From Frateuria_A sp051900425 (lineage in GTDB: Bacteria; Pseudomonadota; Gammaproteobacteria; Xanthomonadales; Rhodanobacteraceae), in assembly GCF_051900425.1 (NCBI RefSeq), contig NZ_JBHZGK010000002.1:248001-312000 (forward strand): a stretch of DNA of 64,000 nucleotides, in the 5' to 3' direction. A program made the position numbers and the translations under genes. The notes under the pieces were generated by a model. It was not told the DNA's origin and did not search any database. It saw only the letters and a list, made by a program, of their open reading frames with translations. Positions 34,413-43,100 of the stretch are shown piece by piece. The stretch's first letter is position 1; every line of letters starts with the position of its first letter.

Positions 34413-34440
34413 TTGACGCGGTGAAGGTCGCGTGTAATGC
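34413..34440 (+). promoter_or_regulatory. Putative sigma-70 promoter of the bacteriocin export operon
   Basis: TTGACG (34413-34418) and TAATGC (34435-34440) are separated by 16 bases, ahead of the HlyD GTG at 34471. Assigned by eye from consensus match; no other good candidate was seen in the divergent region. Confidence 0.5.
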
Positions 34441-34470
34441 CACCGACCTGTTTCGGCAAATGGATTTGCA

Positions 34471-35748
34471 GTGGCCCAGGAATCGCTTTTTCGACCGGAA
34501 GTGCTGAAGGCCAGGCACGGAAGCTGGCTGGGCGACATCGCCATTGCCTCGCCGCTGTCGCGGTGGACCTTGCTGGCCCTCGCCGCGACGTTGGGCGCGG
34601 CAATAGTACTGTTCCTCGTTCTGGGCCATTACACCCACCGCGAGAGCGTTGTCGGGCAATTGGTTCCCAGCGCCGGCCTGCTTGGTGTCGCGGCACCCGG
34701 CCCGGGCACGGTCACTCGCGTTCTCGTCCGCGACGGCGACCGGTTCAAGGCGGGCGACGTCCTGCTTGAGATCTCCAGCAACCAGGACAACAGCTTGCTC
34801 GGCGACACCCATTTGTTGGTCGGGCACCAGCTGCAACTGCAGGAGCAGCGGTTGGAGGCCGACCTCGCCACGCAGCAGCAGCTTGCAACACAGCAGACGG
34901 ATGCGTTGCACGACAAGGCCCGCTTGCTGGAGGCCCAGCTGGCGCAGGTTACCGATCAGGTCGCGCTGCAAAAGCAGCAGGCCGCCAGTGCGCAGGCGCT
35001 GCTCGAACGCATACGTCCATTGGGCGCCAAAGGCTATGTCTCCGCGTTGCAGATCCAGCAGCAGGAGGCTGCAGTGCTCGAAGCGAGGACGCAATTCCGG
35101 ACACTGGTCCGACAGCAACTCGATGCACGACAGGCGCTGGCGACCGTGCAACAGCAGCTGGACCAGCTCCCGCTCGACACCTCCACCAGGCAGAACGAGA
35201 CGGAGCGCCAGCTTGCCGCCATCAGGCAATCCATCGCGCAGAACGAGATGCAGCGGGCCATCGTTTTGCGCGCTCCGGGCGACGGGACCGTTTCGGCGGT
35301 GATCGCCAAGGTCGGGCAGACGGTCGCGGCCGCGCAGCCACTGCTTTCGGTCCTGCCGGCCGGTTCGCGGTTGCAGGCCTTGCTTTTGGTTCCCAGTCGG
35401 GCGGTCGGTTTCGTCGAACCTGGCAGCCGTGTCGTGCTGCGTTACGAGGCCTTTCCGTACCAGAAGTTCGGCCAGCAGTATGGCCGGGTTACGGATATCT
35501 CGCGCAGTGCGCTCTCTCCGGCGGAGGTCGGTGTGCTGGTGGGGCAGCAGCCGAAGGAACCACTCTATCGCGTACAGGTCGCCCTCGACCGGCAGTCGGT
35601 GCCGGCTTATGGCAAGGCCGAATCACTGAAACCGGGCATGGCCCTGCAGGCGGACATCCTCATGGAGCGGCGGCGCCTGATCGAATGGGCGTTCGAGCCC
35701 CTGTACGGTATCGGGCACCGCCTCGCCGGAGGTCCGTCCCGTGGCTGA
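34471..35748 (+). CDS. HlyD-family membrane fusion protein for peptide export
   Basis: A 425-residue periplasmic adaptor for the adjacent ABC exporter. One membrane helix (about residues 30-50, LLALAATLGAAIVLFLVLGH) is followed by a lipoyl-like beta domain, GPGTVTRVLVRDGDRFKAGD, a long coiled-coil from about residue 100 to 240 (rich in Gln and Leu, with LQEQRLEADLATQQQLATQQ), and the second lipoyl half, DGTVSAVIAKVGQTV. Such proteins bridge the inner membrane ABC protein and TolC. GTG 34471 starts the frame. It overlaps the exporter gene by eight bases, so both are translated together. Confidence 0.9.
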   Translation: MAQESLFRPEVLKARHGSWLGDIAIASPLSRWTLLALAATLGAAIVLFLVLGHYTHRESVVGQLVPSAGLLGVAAPGPGTVTRVLVRDGDRFKAGDVLLEISSNQDNSLLGDTHLLVGHQLQLQEQRLEADLATQQQLATQQTDALHDKARLLEAQLAQVTDQVALQKQQAASAQALLERIRPLGAKGYVSALQIQQQEAAVLEARTQFRTLVRQQLDARQALATVQQQLDQLPLDTSTRQNETERQLAAIRQSIAQNEMQRAIVLRAPGDGTVSAVIAKVGQTVAAAQPLLSVLPAGSRLQALLLVPSRAVGFVEPGSRVVLRYEAFPYQKFGQQYGRVTDISRSALSPAEVGVLVGQQPKEPLYRVQVALDRQSVPAYGKAESLKPGMALQADILMERRRLIEWAFEPLYGIGHRLAGGPSRG

Positions 35749-37895
35749 CGGCGTTGGGCAGGAGCGGCGGTCGGCGTCCACGGAGGGCTATCGCGCCGCG
35801 TTGCAATTCGGCTGGCGCCGCGCGTTGCCGATGATGTTGCAGACCGAGGCGGCCGAATGCGGGCTGGCCTGTCTGGCCATGGTTGCGGTCTACCACGGCC
35901 ACGACGTGGACCTCGCTGGCCTGCGCCGTCGCTTCTCCACCTCGCTCAAAGGTGTGAATCTGGCGCAGGTGATGTCGATGGCGGCGCAGCTGGGCTTCGC
36001 CACCCGCCCGTTGAAGCTCGACCTGCCAGACCTCAGGCAACTCAAGCGGCCGTGTCTCCTGCACTGGGACATGAACCACTTCGTGGTCCTCAAGCGCGTA
36101 ACCGCGCGCGGTATCGTCATCCATGACCCCGCCCGCGGGGTGCGTGCATTGCGCCTGGCGGAGGTGTCCGAGCACTTCACTGGCGTGGCGCTGGAGCTGA
36201 GCCCCGGGGCGGATTTCCAGCCCGTGAACGAGCGCCATGGCATCTCCTTGCGCGCCCTGACCGGATCGTTTCGAGGCATCGCGTCCGCCTTCGCGCAGAT
36301 CCTGGTGCTGGCCCTCGTGCTGGAAATCTTCTCGCTGGCCACGCCCTTCTACACCCAATGGGTGCTCGACCAGGTGCTGGTCTCGGCCGACCGCGATCTC
36401 CTCACCTTGTTGGGACTGGGGTATGGCGCGATGGCGATATTCCAGGCGCTGGTCGGGGCGGCCCGTTCCTGGGTTGTCGCCTGGCTCGGTGCGACCGTTG
36501 CAGTGCAATGGCAAAGCAACCTGGTCGGCCACCTGCTCAAGCTGCCACTGGACTGGTTCGAGAAGCGCCATATGGGCGACGTGGTATCCCGCCTCGGGTC
36601 GTCGCAGACCATCCAGAGGACGCTGACCACCCAATTCATCGGTTCTCTGCTCGATGGTCTGATGTCGCTGGCGACGCGCTGATCGTGATGGGCTTCTACA
36701 CCTGCCGCTCACCGCGCTCGTCGCTGGCCTGTTCGTTCTCTACGGACTTCTCCGGTGGTGCTTCTTCAACCCGTTGCGTCGTGCCAACGAGGACCAGATC
36801 GTCTGCGCGGCGCGCCAGCAAAGCGAGCTGCTCGAAGCCATCCGTGGCGTGCTGCCCATCAAGCTGGCCAACCAGCAGGACGAACGTCGTGCGCGCTATG
36901 CCAACGCCACGGTGCGCATGACCAACCGTGACATCGGCATCCAGCAGCTGGCGATCACGTTTAATACGGTGAACCAATTGATCTTCGGCATCGGCAGGGT
37001 TGCGCTGGTCTGGATTGCTGCCGTGCAGGCGCTGAAAGGACGGCTGTCGGCCGGCATGCTCATTGCTTTCATCGCCTATGCGGACCAGTTCATCGGCCGG
37101 GCTGTCGCATTGATCGACAAGGGGGTCGATTTCCGGATGCTCAAGCTGCATGCGGAGCGGCTGGCCGACATCGCCATGTCAGCGCCGGAACAAGCCGGCG
37201 AGCCGGGTTGGGTCGGCGATCCGGCAGACGCGAGCATCGAACTGCGCGACGTCAGCTTCCGGTATGCGGGAGGGGAGCCCTGGATCCTCAGGAACTGCAA
37301 CCTGCGGGTGGAGTCGGGTGCCTCGATCGCCATCGCGGGCCCGTCCGGCTGCGGAAAGACCACGCTCGCCAAGATCATGCTGGGGCTGCTCGAGCCCGAC
37401 GAGGGCGAGGTGCTGTTCGGCGGGATCCCGATCAAGAAGCTCGGCCTCGCGCGCTATCGCGCGCGGGTGGCGGCCGTCATGCAGGACGACCAGCTCTTCG
37501 CCGGGTCGATAGCGGACAACATCTGCTTCTTCGATCCGCAGCCGAACTGGGACTTGATCGGCGCCGCGGCGGCCACGGCCTCCGTGCACGCGGACATTGC
37601 CGCGATGCCGATGGGATACCAGACGCTGGTAGGCGACATGGGCTCCTCTCTCTCGGGCGGGCAGCGCCAGCGGGTGATCCTCGCTCGTGCGCTGTACCGG
37701 CGCCCGCAACTGCTCGTCCTCGACGAGGCCACCAGCCATCTGGACGTGGAGCGGGAACGACTGGTGAACGCGGCCATACAACAGATCAGGATCACTCGCG
37801 TCGTCATCGCGCACCGCCCCGAAACGATGGCTGCCGTCGAACACGTCATCTCCCTGAAACAGGGGAAAACAGAATCCGTTCACGCCTACCATTGA
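35741..37895 (+). pseudogene. C39-peptidase bacteriocin ABC exporter, two frameshifts
   Basis: A peptidase-containing ABC transporter that would trim double-glycine leaders and export the peptide. The C39 domain reads MMLQTEAAECGLACLAMVAV (catalytic Cys), MNHFVVL (His) and IVIHDPARGVR (Asp); a transmembrane domain follows. The frame breaks at 36677-36680, where the -1 frame continues as LIVMGFYT, and again near 36700, where the next frame continues as LPLTALVAGLFVLYGLL. From about 36774 it is intact, with Walker A AGPSGCGKTT, LSGGQRQR and Walker B LLVLDEATSHLD. Two one-base deletions 22 bases apart would explain it. Otherwise complete, so a sequencing fault is possible. Confidence 0.85.
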
Positions 37896-37955
37896 GGAAA
37901 GGAATCGGATGCCTTGCAGAGCCTCTCTGCAGATCAACAAAACAAGGAAGGTGTC

Positions 37956-38102
37956 ATGCAAGAGTTGACCATGGGCGAAGTCGCATTCGTCGCGGGTGGC
38001 GAGATGAGCACGGCGACCAAAGTCGAGATCGGCATTGCGCTGGCGGTGTGCCCCCTGCTCGGGCTGGGCATGCTGGCCGGCTACTACGCCAACGCGAAGT
38101 AA
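37956..38102 (+). CDS. Double-glycine leader peptide 1 (candidate bacteriocin precursor)
   Basis: A 48-residue precursor starting at ATG 37956 after AAGGAAGGTGTC. The leader MQELTMGEVAFVAGG has the pattern of double-glycine leaders (hydrophobic at -4 and -7, GG at the cleavage site) recognised by C39 exporters. The predicted core of 33 residues begins EMSTATKVEIGIALAVC and continues PLLGLGMLAGYYANAK: hydrophobic, glycine-rich, with a single Cys. It sits 60 bases after the exporter. It resembles class II microcin or bacteriocin peptides that permeabilise membranes; no sequence match to a known bacteriocin was recognised. Confidence 0.8.
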   Translation: MQELTMGEVAFVAGGEMSTATKVEIGIALAVCPLLGLGMLAGYYANAK

Positions 38103-38130
38103 ACCTTCATACGAAAACAGAAGTTAGATC

Positions 38131-38325
38131 ATGTCCGCTTCCATTGCACTGAATCGGGCGGGATCCATGCGTGAACTGACGATCGCCGAGGCCGAGGCGG
38201 CCTCCGGTGGCGTCGTGCTCGCCGTCGTCGGCGCGGTCATCGCCGCCGGCACGCTGGCGGTTGCCATCTTCAGCCTCGGTTGCGACCTCGGCAAGCAGAT
38301 GGCCGAGCGCGACAACGCGCAGTAA
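38131..38325 (+). CDS. Double-glycine leader peptide 2 (candidate bacteriocin precursor)
   Basis: A 64-residue precursor; a shorter start at 38167 (MRELTIAEAEAASGG) would give 52 residues and a leader like that of peptide 1. The leader ends EAEAASGG. The 37-residue core VVLAVVGAVIAAGTLAVAIF followed by SLGCDLGKQMAERDNAQ is one strongly hydrophobic helix and a polar tail with a single Cys. The AVVGAVIAAGTLAV stretch has small-residue spacing typical of membrane-inserting two-peptide bacteriocins. It lies 28 bases after peptide 1. A strong hairpin follows. Confidence 0.78.
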   Translation: MSASIALNRAGSMRELTIAEAEAASGGVVLAVVGAVIAAGTLAVAIFSLGCDLGKQMAERDNAQ

Positions 38326-38400
38326 GCCGTCCGGCGGATGGTGCTGCGGTCCGCGCACGCGGACATGCGGCGTCAGTCAGTCTGGATGTTGATGGGTGAC

Positions 38401-38428
38401 GGGTGTGGCCTCGGGCCACACCCGTTTC
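38401..38428 (+). terminator. Hairpin terminator after bacteriocin peptide 2
   Basis: GGGTGTGGCC pairs perfectly with GGCCACACCC around a TCG loop and is followed by GTTTC. It lies between peptide 2 and the 57-residue membrane protein gene and might limit read-through to the latter. Confidence 0.7.
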
Positions 38429-38452
38429 AAAGCCGGGCAGGGAGCACCAACA

Positions 38453-38626
38453 ATGAATCTGATCGATAGAGAAACCATCGGTTATGGAATGGCTCTGGCG
38501 GGGGTTGGGCTGCTGCTCGTGGGGCTGGTATTCGTCCACTCCGGGTGGCTCAGGTACATCCTTGTCATTGCCGCCATCCTGACTTCCATCGCTGCCCTGG
38601 TGACACTCCTCCAGGGTCGAGGTTAA
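38453..38626 (+). CDS. Small two-helix membrane protein, candidate immunity protein
   Basis: A 57-residue protein from ATG 38453, which follows AGGGAGCACCAACA. After a short polar start, NLIDRETIGYG, it has two predicted transmembrane helices, MALAGVGLLLVGLVFVHSG and RYILVIAAILTSIAALVTL, and ends LQGRG. It has no leader motif. Small hydrophobic proteins encoded next to class II bacteriocin genes commonly give self-immunity, and this is the inference here, by position only. No family was recognised. Confidence 0.6.
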   Translation: MNLIDRETIGYGMALAGVGLLLVGLVFVHSGWLRYILVIAAILTSIAALVTLLQGRG

Positions 38627-38944
38627 CGGCTGTCCGTTCGTCGGGCCAGAACCGGTCCTTGCGGTTCGCGATGGCGATCAGTGCACTCCGCTGCCTGCAG
38701 AGCCGTCCGCCGCTGCTGTCCCGCATCGAGCCGCGGGGCTGTGCGAGGCGACCTCTCCTATTTCGCTGCAGGGACCAGGCATTCGCGCCGCCGCATCAGG
38801 ATTGAGCCTGTGGGTACAACGATTTGTGCGCTCGCCGATCACGGCCACCGAGGGTCCGGGGGAGGGCGCCAGGAATTTGCGCCAGCGTTGCGCTGGCGCA
38901 AGCCGATCGCCGGAGCGGTTGACTTCCGGCAAGCAACCAAAGGA
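38627..38944. other. 318-base gap with a strong hairpin upstream of bacteriocin peptide 3
   Basis: No convincing gene is present. An 11-base perfect stem, TTGCGCCAGCG pairing with CGCTGGCGCAA across TTG (38877-38901), lies 44 bases before the third peptide gene and could be a regulatory hairpin or terminator. The rest shows no clear promoter or repeat. Confidence 0.6.
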
Positions 38945-39109
38945 ATGAAAATGCAGATCCTGACTGAAGAGCAGATTGTCCGTGTGGGCGGTGGCGTGAT
39001 CGACGCCAACGAGGGTGCGGATATGATCCTGGCGCTCGGCGCCATGGGTGGTCCCGCTACCTTTTGCTTCGCTTTGCCGATTGCCGCCGCGCTCTTCTAT
39101 CTGAGCTGA
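38945..39109 (+). CDS. Double-glycine leader peptide 3 (candidate bacteriocin precursor)
   Basis: A 54-residue precursor from ATG 38945 (AAAGGA lies just upstream). The leader is MKMQILTEEQIVRVGGG; cleavage after residue 16 or 17 leaves about 37 residues starting GVIDANEGADMILALGAMGG and ending PATFCFALPIAAALFYLS. The leader and hydrophobic core resemble peptides 1 and 2, again with one Cys, but the core starts with an acidic stretch. It lies 320 bases from the 57-residue gene, so it may have its own promoter, which I could not identify. Confidence 0.78.
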   Translation: MKMQILTEEQIVRVGGGVIDANEGADMILALGAMGGPATFCFALPIAAALFYLS

Positions 39110-39120
39110 GCAGGCCAACC

Positions 39121-39145
39121 ATCCCGCCGGCGACGCCGGCGGGAT
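39121..39145. terminator. 11-bp perfect hairpin after bacteriocin peptide 3
   Basis: ATCCCGCCGGC pairs exactly with GCCGGCGGGAT around GAC. It is 12 bases past the peptide 3 stop and 17 before the next ATG. There is no T-run, so it may be an attenuator or an RNA-processing site rather than a classical terminator. Confidence 0.5.
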
Positions 39146-39162
39146 CAACCAAAGAGCCACCC

Positions 39163-39495
39163 ATGGAAGCATTCATCGAAATCGAGGCAGCGCGCCTGGA
39201 AGACTGGCGCCGGGAAATCGCGTCGATGCGCCTGAAGGCCTTGCGCCAGTCGGTGGCGATCACAGCCGGAATCTCGACCATGGCGCTTTACGTGGTTTTT
39301 TCGCACTTCCCCAGCGAGCTCGTGCTGATGCTGGCGGCGCTGGCCTTCCTGGTGGTGGCCCATGGGTTCGCCCAGTCGAGGACGTTGCGCTTCCTGGAGC
39401 GGGACATCCGCTCGCACCTGCTGGCGACCTGGGCAGAGCGCCCCACCTTCGGCCAGTTGCCGACCGCGGCCGCGCACCACTGGCGAGACAGCTGA
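39163..39495 (+). CDS. Hypothetical two-helix membrane protein at the end of the bacteriocin locus
   Basis: A 110-residue protein from ATG 39163. A charged amphipathic N-terminal segment, EAFIEIEAARLEDWRREIAS, precedes two adjacent transmembrane helices (about 33-50, ITAGISTMALYVVFSHF, and 54-72, LVLMLAALAFLVVAHGF) and a charged C-terminus ending AAAHHWRDS. No family recognised. Following peptide 3, it could be a second immunity protein or an unrelated membrane protein. No signal or lipobox. Confidence 0.65.
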   Translation: MEAFIEIEAARLEDWRREIASMRLKALRQSVAITAGISTMALYVVFSHFPSELVLMLAALAFLVVAHGFAQSRTLRFLERDIRSHLLATWAERPTFGQLPTAAAHHWRDS

Positions 39496-39536
39496 GGCGT
39501 CCGCGTCGGCGAGCGGTGCGTCCGGTCGCGCGGTCC

Positions 39537-40001
39537 TTACTTCAACAGCGAGCGCAGCATCCATGCCGTCTTCTCGTGTTCCTTCAAGCGGCCGGTGAGC
39601 ATGTCGGCGGTGCCTTCGTCGCCCCCGTCCTGTGCAACCTTGATGGCGCCGCGGGCGGTGTGGGCGGCGATCTCGTGGCCTTCGACGAGCTGGCCGACCA
39701 TGTCCTTCCAGTCGGGCACGCCTGCCTCTTCCTTGATCGAGGTCAACTTGCCGAACTGGCTGTAGGAGCCGGGAGCGAACACGTCCAGTGTGCGGATGCG
39801 CTCGGCGATCTCGTCGGCGGCCAGCCACAGCGCGTTGTACTGGGTCTCGAACATGGCGTGCAGGCTGTTGAACTGCGGGCCGGTGACGTTCCAGTGGAAG
39901 CTGTGCGTCTTCAGGTACAACGAGTAGGTGTCCGCGAGCAGCTTGGAGAGCTGTTCGGCGATGGTCTGGCGGTCCTGCTGTGCGATGCCGATGTTGGCCA
40001 T
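39537..40001 (-). CDS. dps: Dps-family DNA-binding ferritin-like protein
   Basis: A 154-residue Dps protein that oxidises and stores iron using H2O2 and shields DNA in starvation. The ferroxidase site is at the dimer interface: His in LKTHSFHWNVTGPQFNSLHA, together with LHAMFETQYNALWLAADEIA (Asp and Glu). The four-helix order and C-terminal KEHEKTAWMLRSLLK are as expected. The N-terminus ANIGIAQQDRQTIAEQLSKL lacks the long lysine tail of E. coli Dps. ATG 40001 is preceded by GAGGGA. It is transcribed opposite to both neighbours, and OxyR or RpoS-type control is likely by analogy. Confidence 0.93.
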   Translation of the reverse strand: MANIGIAQQDRQTIAEQLSKLLADTYSLYLKTHSFHWNVTGPQFNSLHAMFETQYNALWLAADEIAERIRTLDVFAPGSYSQFGKLTSIKEEAGVPDWKDMVGQLVEGHEIAAHTARGAIKVAQDGGDEGTADMLTGRLKEHEKTAWMLRSLLK

Positions 40002-40115
40002 GGGTAATCCCTCCTCGTGAAGTGGGTACGCGTTCCAAGGTACCGGCTGGCGCCTGCCGGGTGAAATGAATCGTTCCGATGGGGCCCATAGCCTGCGGCT
40101 ATCATGTGCGGTCCC

Positions 40116-43100
40116 ATGAACGACATTCCGCCCACCCCGCCCCCTGAAGAGCGCCTGCGCGGCCTGCGCGAGGCGCTTGCGACGGTTTCCAGCCGCGACT
40201 TCGGCCGCCTGCTGGGCCGCTGGCGCGGGCTTTCGCGGCAACCGGATGCGCGCAAGCTCGAGGCGCTGTCGGCCGACATCGCCGCCTCGGCCGCGAAGCG
40301 GCAGGCGCGCGCCGCGGCCAAGCCGGCGATCCGGCTGGACGAATCGCTGCCGATCAGCGCGCGTGCGGACGAGATCGTCGAACTGATCCGCAGGCACCAG
40401 GTCGTGGTGATCGCCGGCGAGACCGGCTCGGGCAAGACCACCCAGTTGCCCAAGCTGTGCCTTGCCGCCGGACGCGGCGAGGCGGGCATGATCGGCTGCA
40501 CCCAGCCGCGCCGCCTGGCCGCACGTTCGGTGGCCCGGCGCGTGGCGGAGGAACTGGGCACGGCGCTGGGCGAGCAGGTCGGCTTCCAGGTGCGCTTCAC
40601 CGACCAGGTGTCCGAGCGCACGCTGGTCAAGTTCATGACCGACGGCATTCTGCTGGCCGAAACCCAGGGTGACCCGTGGTTGTCGAGCTACGACACGGTG
40701 ATCATCGACGAGGCGCACGAGCGCAGCCTCAACATCGATTTCCTGCTCGGTTACCTCAAGCGGCTCGCCGCGAAGCGGCCGGAGCTGAAGATCATCGTCA
40801 CGTCGGCGACGATCGACACGGCGCGCTTCGCCGAACACTTCAACGATGCGCCGGTGGTCTCGGTCGAAGGGCGCGCCTATCCGGTCGAGGTGCGCTGGCG
40901 TCCGGCGGACGCCGTCGGGACGCACTCCGCGCGCGACCGCGGCCCGCACGCCCGCGACACGTCCGACCGCGTCCAGCAGGGCAGTGCCGAACATCTCGGC
41001 CTGGTGCTCGACGAGATCATGGCCGATCGCAGCCTGGGCGGCGGCCCGGGTGACGTGCTGGTGTTCCTCCCCGGCGAGCGGGAGATCCGCGACGCGCACC
41101 TGCTGCTCTCGCGTCGCCAGTATCGCGAGACCGAGGTGCTGCCGCTGTACGCGCGGCTGTCGGCCGCGGACCAGGATCGCGTGTTCAAGCCCGGCCCGAA
41201 GCGGCGCATCGTGCTGGCCACCAACGTGGCCGAGACCTCGCTGACCGTGCCGCGCATCCGCTACGTGGTCGACAACGGCAGCGCGCGGGTGATGCGCTAC
41301 AGCCAGCGCAGCCAGCTCGAACGCCTGCACGTGGAACCGGTGTCGCAGGCCGCTGCCGACCAGCGCAAGGGCCGCTGCGGGCGCATCGGTCCTGGCATCT
41401 GTTATCGGCTCTATGGCGAGGCGGATTTCGAAAGCCGGCCGCGTTACACCGATCCGGAGCTGCTGCGTTCCTCGCTCGCCAACGTCATCCTGCGCATGCT
41501 CTCGCTGAAGCTGGGCGAGGTGGAGGATTTTCCCTTCCTGGAGGCGCCCGATCCGCGCATGGTCGCCGACGGTTACCGCCGGCTGGCGGAAATCTCCGCC
41601 ATCGACGAACGCCGCCACCTGACCGCGATCGGCCGCCAGCTGGCGCGGCTGCCGATCGACGTCCAGCTGGCGCGGATGCTGGTCGAGGCGCACGAACGCC
41701 ATGCCCTGCGCGAGCTGCTGGTGGTGGTGGCGTTCCTGTCCATCCAGGACCCGCGCGAACGGCCGGCCGATGCGCGGCAGCAGGCCGATGCGGCGCATGC
41801 GGCGTTTGCCGATCCGAATTCCGATTTCGTCGGTGTGCTCAATCTGTGGCGCGAGTACACGAAGGCGCACGAGGAGCTCACGCAATCGAAGCTGCGCGAC
41901 TGGTGCGGGCGGCAGTTCCTGTCGTTCATGCGCATGCGCGAGTGGCGCGAGCTGCATCGGCAATTGTTGCTGGTGGTGGCGGAGCTGGGCTGGAAGCTCG
42001 ACGGATCTGCTCCCTCTCCCCTCCGGGGAGAGGGCCGGGGTGAGGGGGCGTTCTCGCGGCAGAGTCCGACCGGAGCCGAACGGGCCGCTATTCGCACCTC
42101 GCACAGCGAAGCGCAGGGCTCGCGTCGCACCAGGGAAGCTTCGGGCGAGCCCCGGCCCATCACCCCGGCGGGGAGAGGAGGCAAACGCCAAAAGCAGACT
42201 CATGGCGAGCCCCGGCCCCTCACCTCAATCCTCTCCCCGGAGGGGAGAGGAGGCGAACGCGAAGAGCGCGTTATTGATGAAAAAGACGCTGCGCGTCTTT
42301 TTGAAGCCATCCATCGTTCGCTGCTCGCCGGCCTGCCGACCCAGGTCGGCCACAGGGACGAAAAGGGGGTCTACCGCTCCACCCGCGAGCGCCGCTTCCA
42401 GGTGTTCCCCGGCTCGGCGCTGGCCAAGGCGCCGCCGGCATGGATTTTCGCCGCGCAGATCCTGGACGTCGGCGGCCGCGTGTGGGGAATGAGCTGCGCC
42501 CGCGTCGAGCCGGCCTGGATCGAGCAGCAGGCCGCGCACCTGGTCAAGGCCAGCTGCCGCGATGCGCACTGGTCGCGCAAGCGCGGCACGGTGGTCGCGT
42601 ACGAGCAGGTCAGCCTGTTCGGACTGGCCCTCGTCGAGCGCCGCGCGGTCACCTTCCAGAAGCAGGACCCGGCGCTCGCCCACGCGATCTTCCTGCGCGA
42701 GGCGCTGGCACGCGGCGACCTCGACGTGCGCGCCGACTTCGTGCGCGCCAACCAGCGCGTGCTGGCGCAGGCGCACGAGATCGAAGCCAAGCAACGGCGC
42801 GAGGGCCTGCTGCGCAGCGAGGAAGAGCTGGCGCGGTTCTTCGAAGGCAAGCTGCCGGAGGACGTCGCCAGCACGCGCGCACTCGACGCCTGGTACAGCC
42901 GGGCACGTCCCGCCGAGCAGGCCGCACTGCGCTGGTCGCTGGACGAGGTGATGGCGGGCGGCAGCGGGCTGGATCCGAAGGCCTTTCCCGCCACGCTCGA
43001 CCTCGCGCCGCAGCGCTACAAGCTCGAATACCGCTTCGTCCCCGGCGACGAGGCCGACGGCGTCACGCTCCAACTGCCGCTGGCGATGCTCAACGCGCTG

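Noticed and set aside
38681..38944. Upstream extension of bacteriocin peptide 3 to a 142-residue protein
   Set aside because: The extension has no ribosome-binding site or domain and runs through a strong hairpin; the 54-residue form has the GG leader and a good Shine-Dalgarno.
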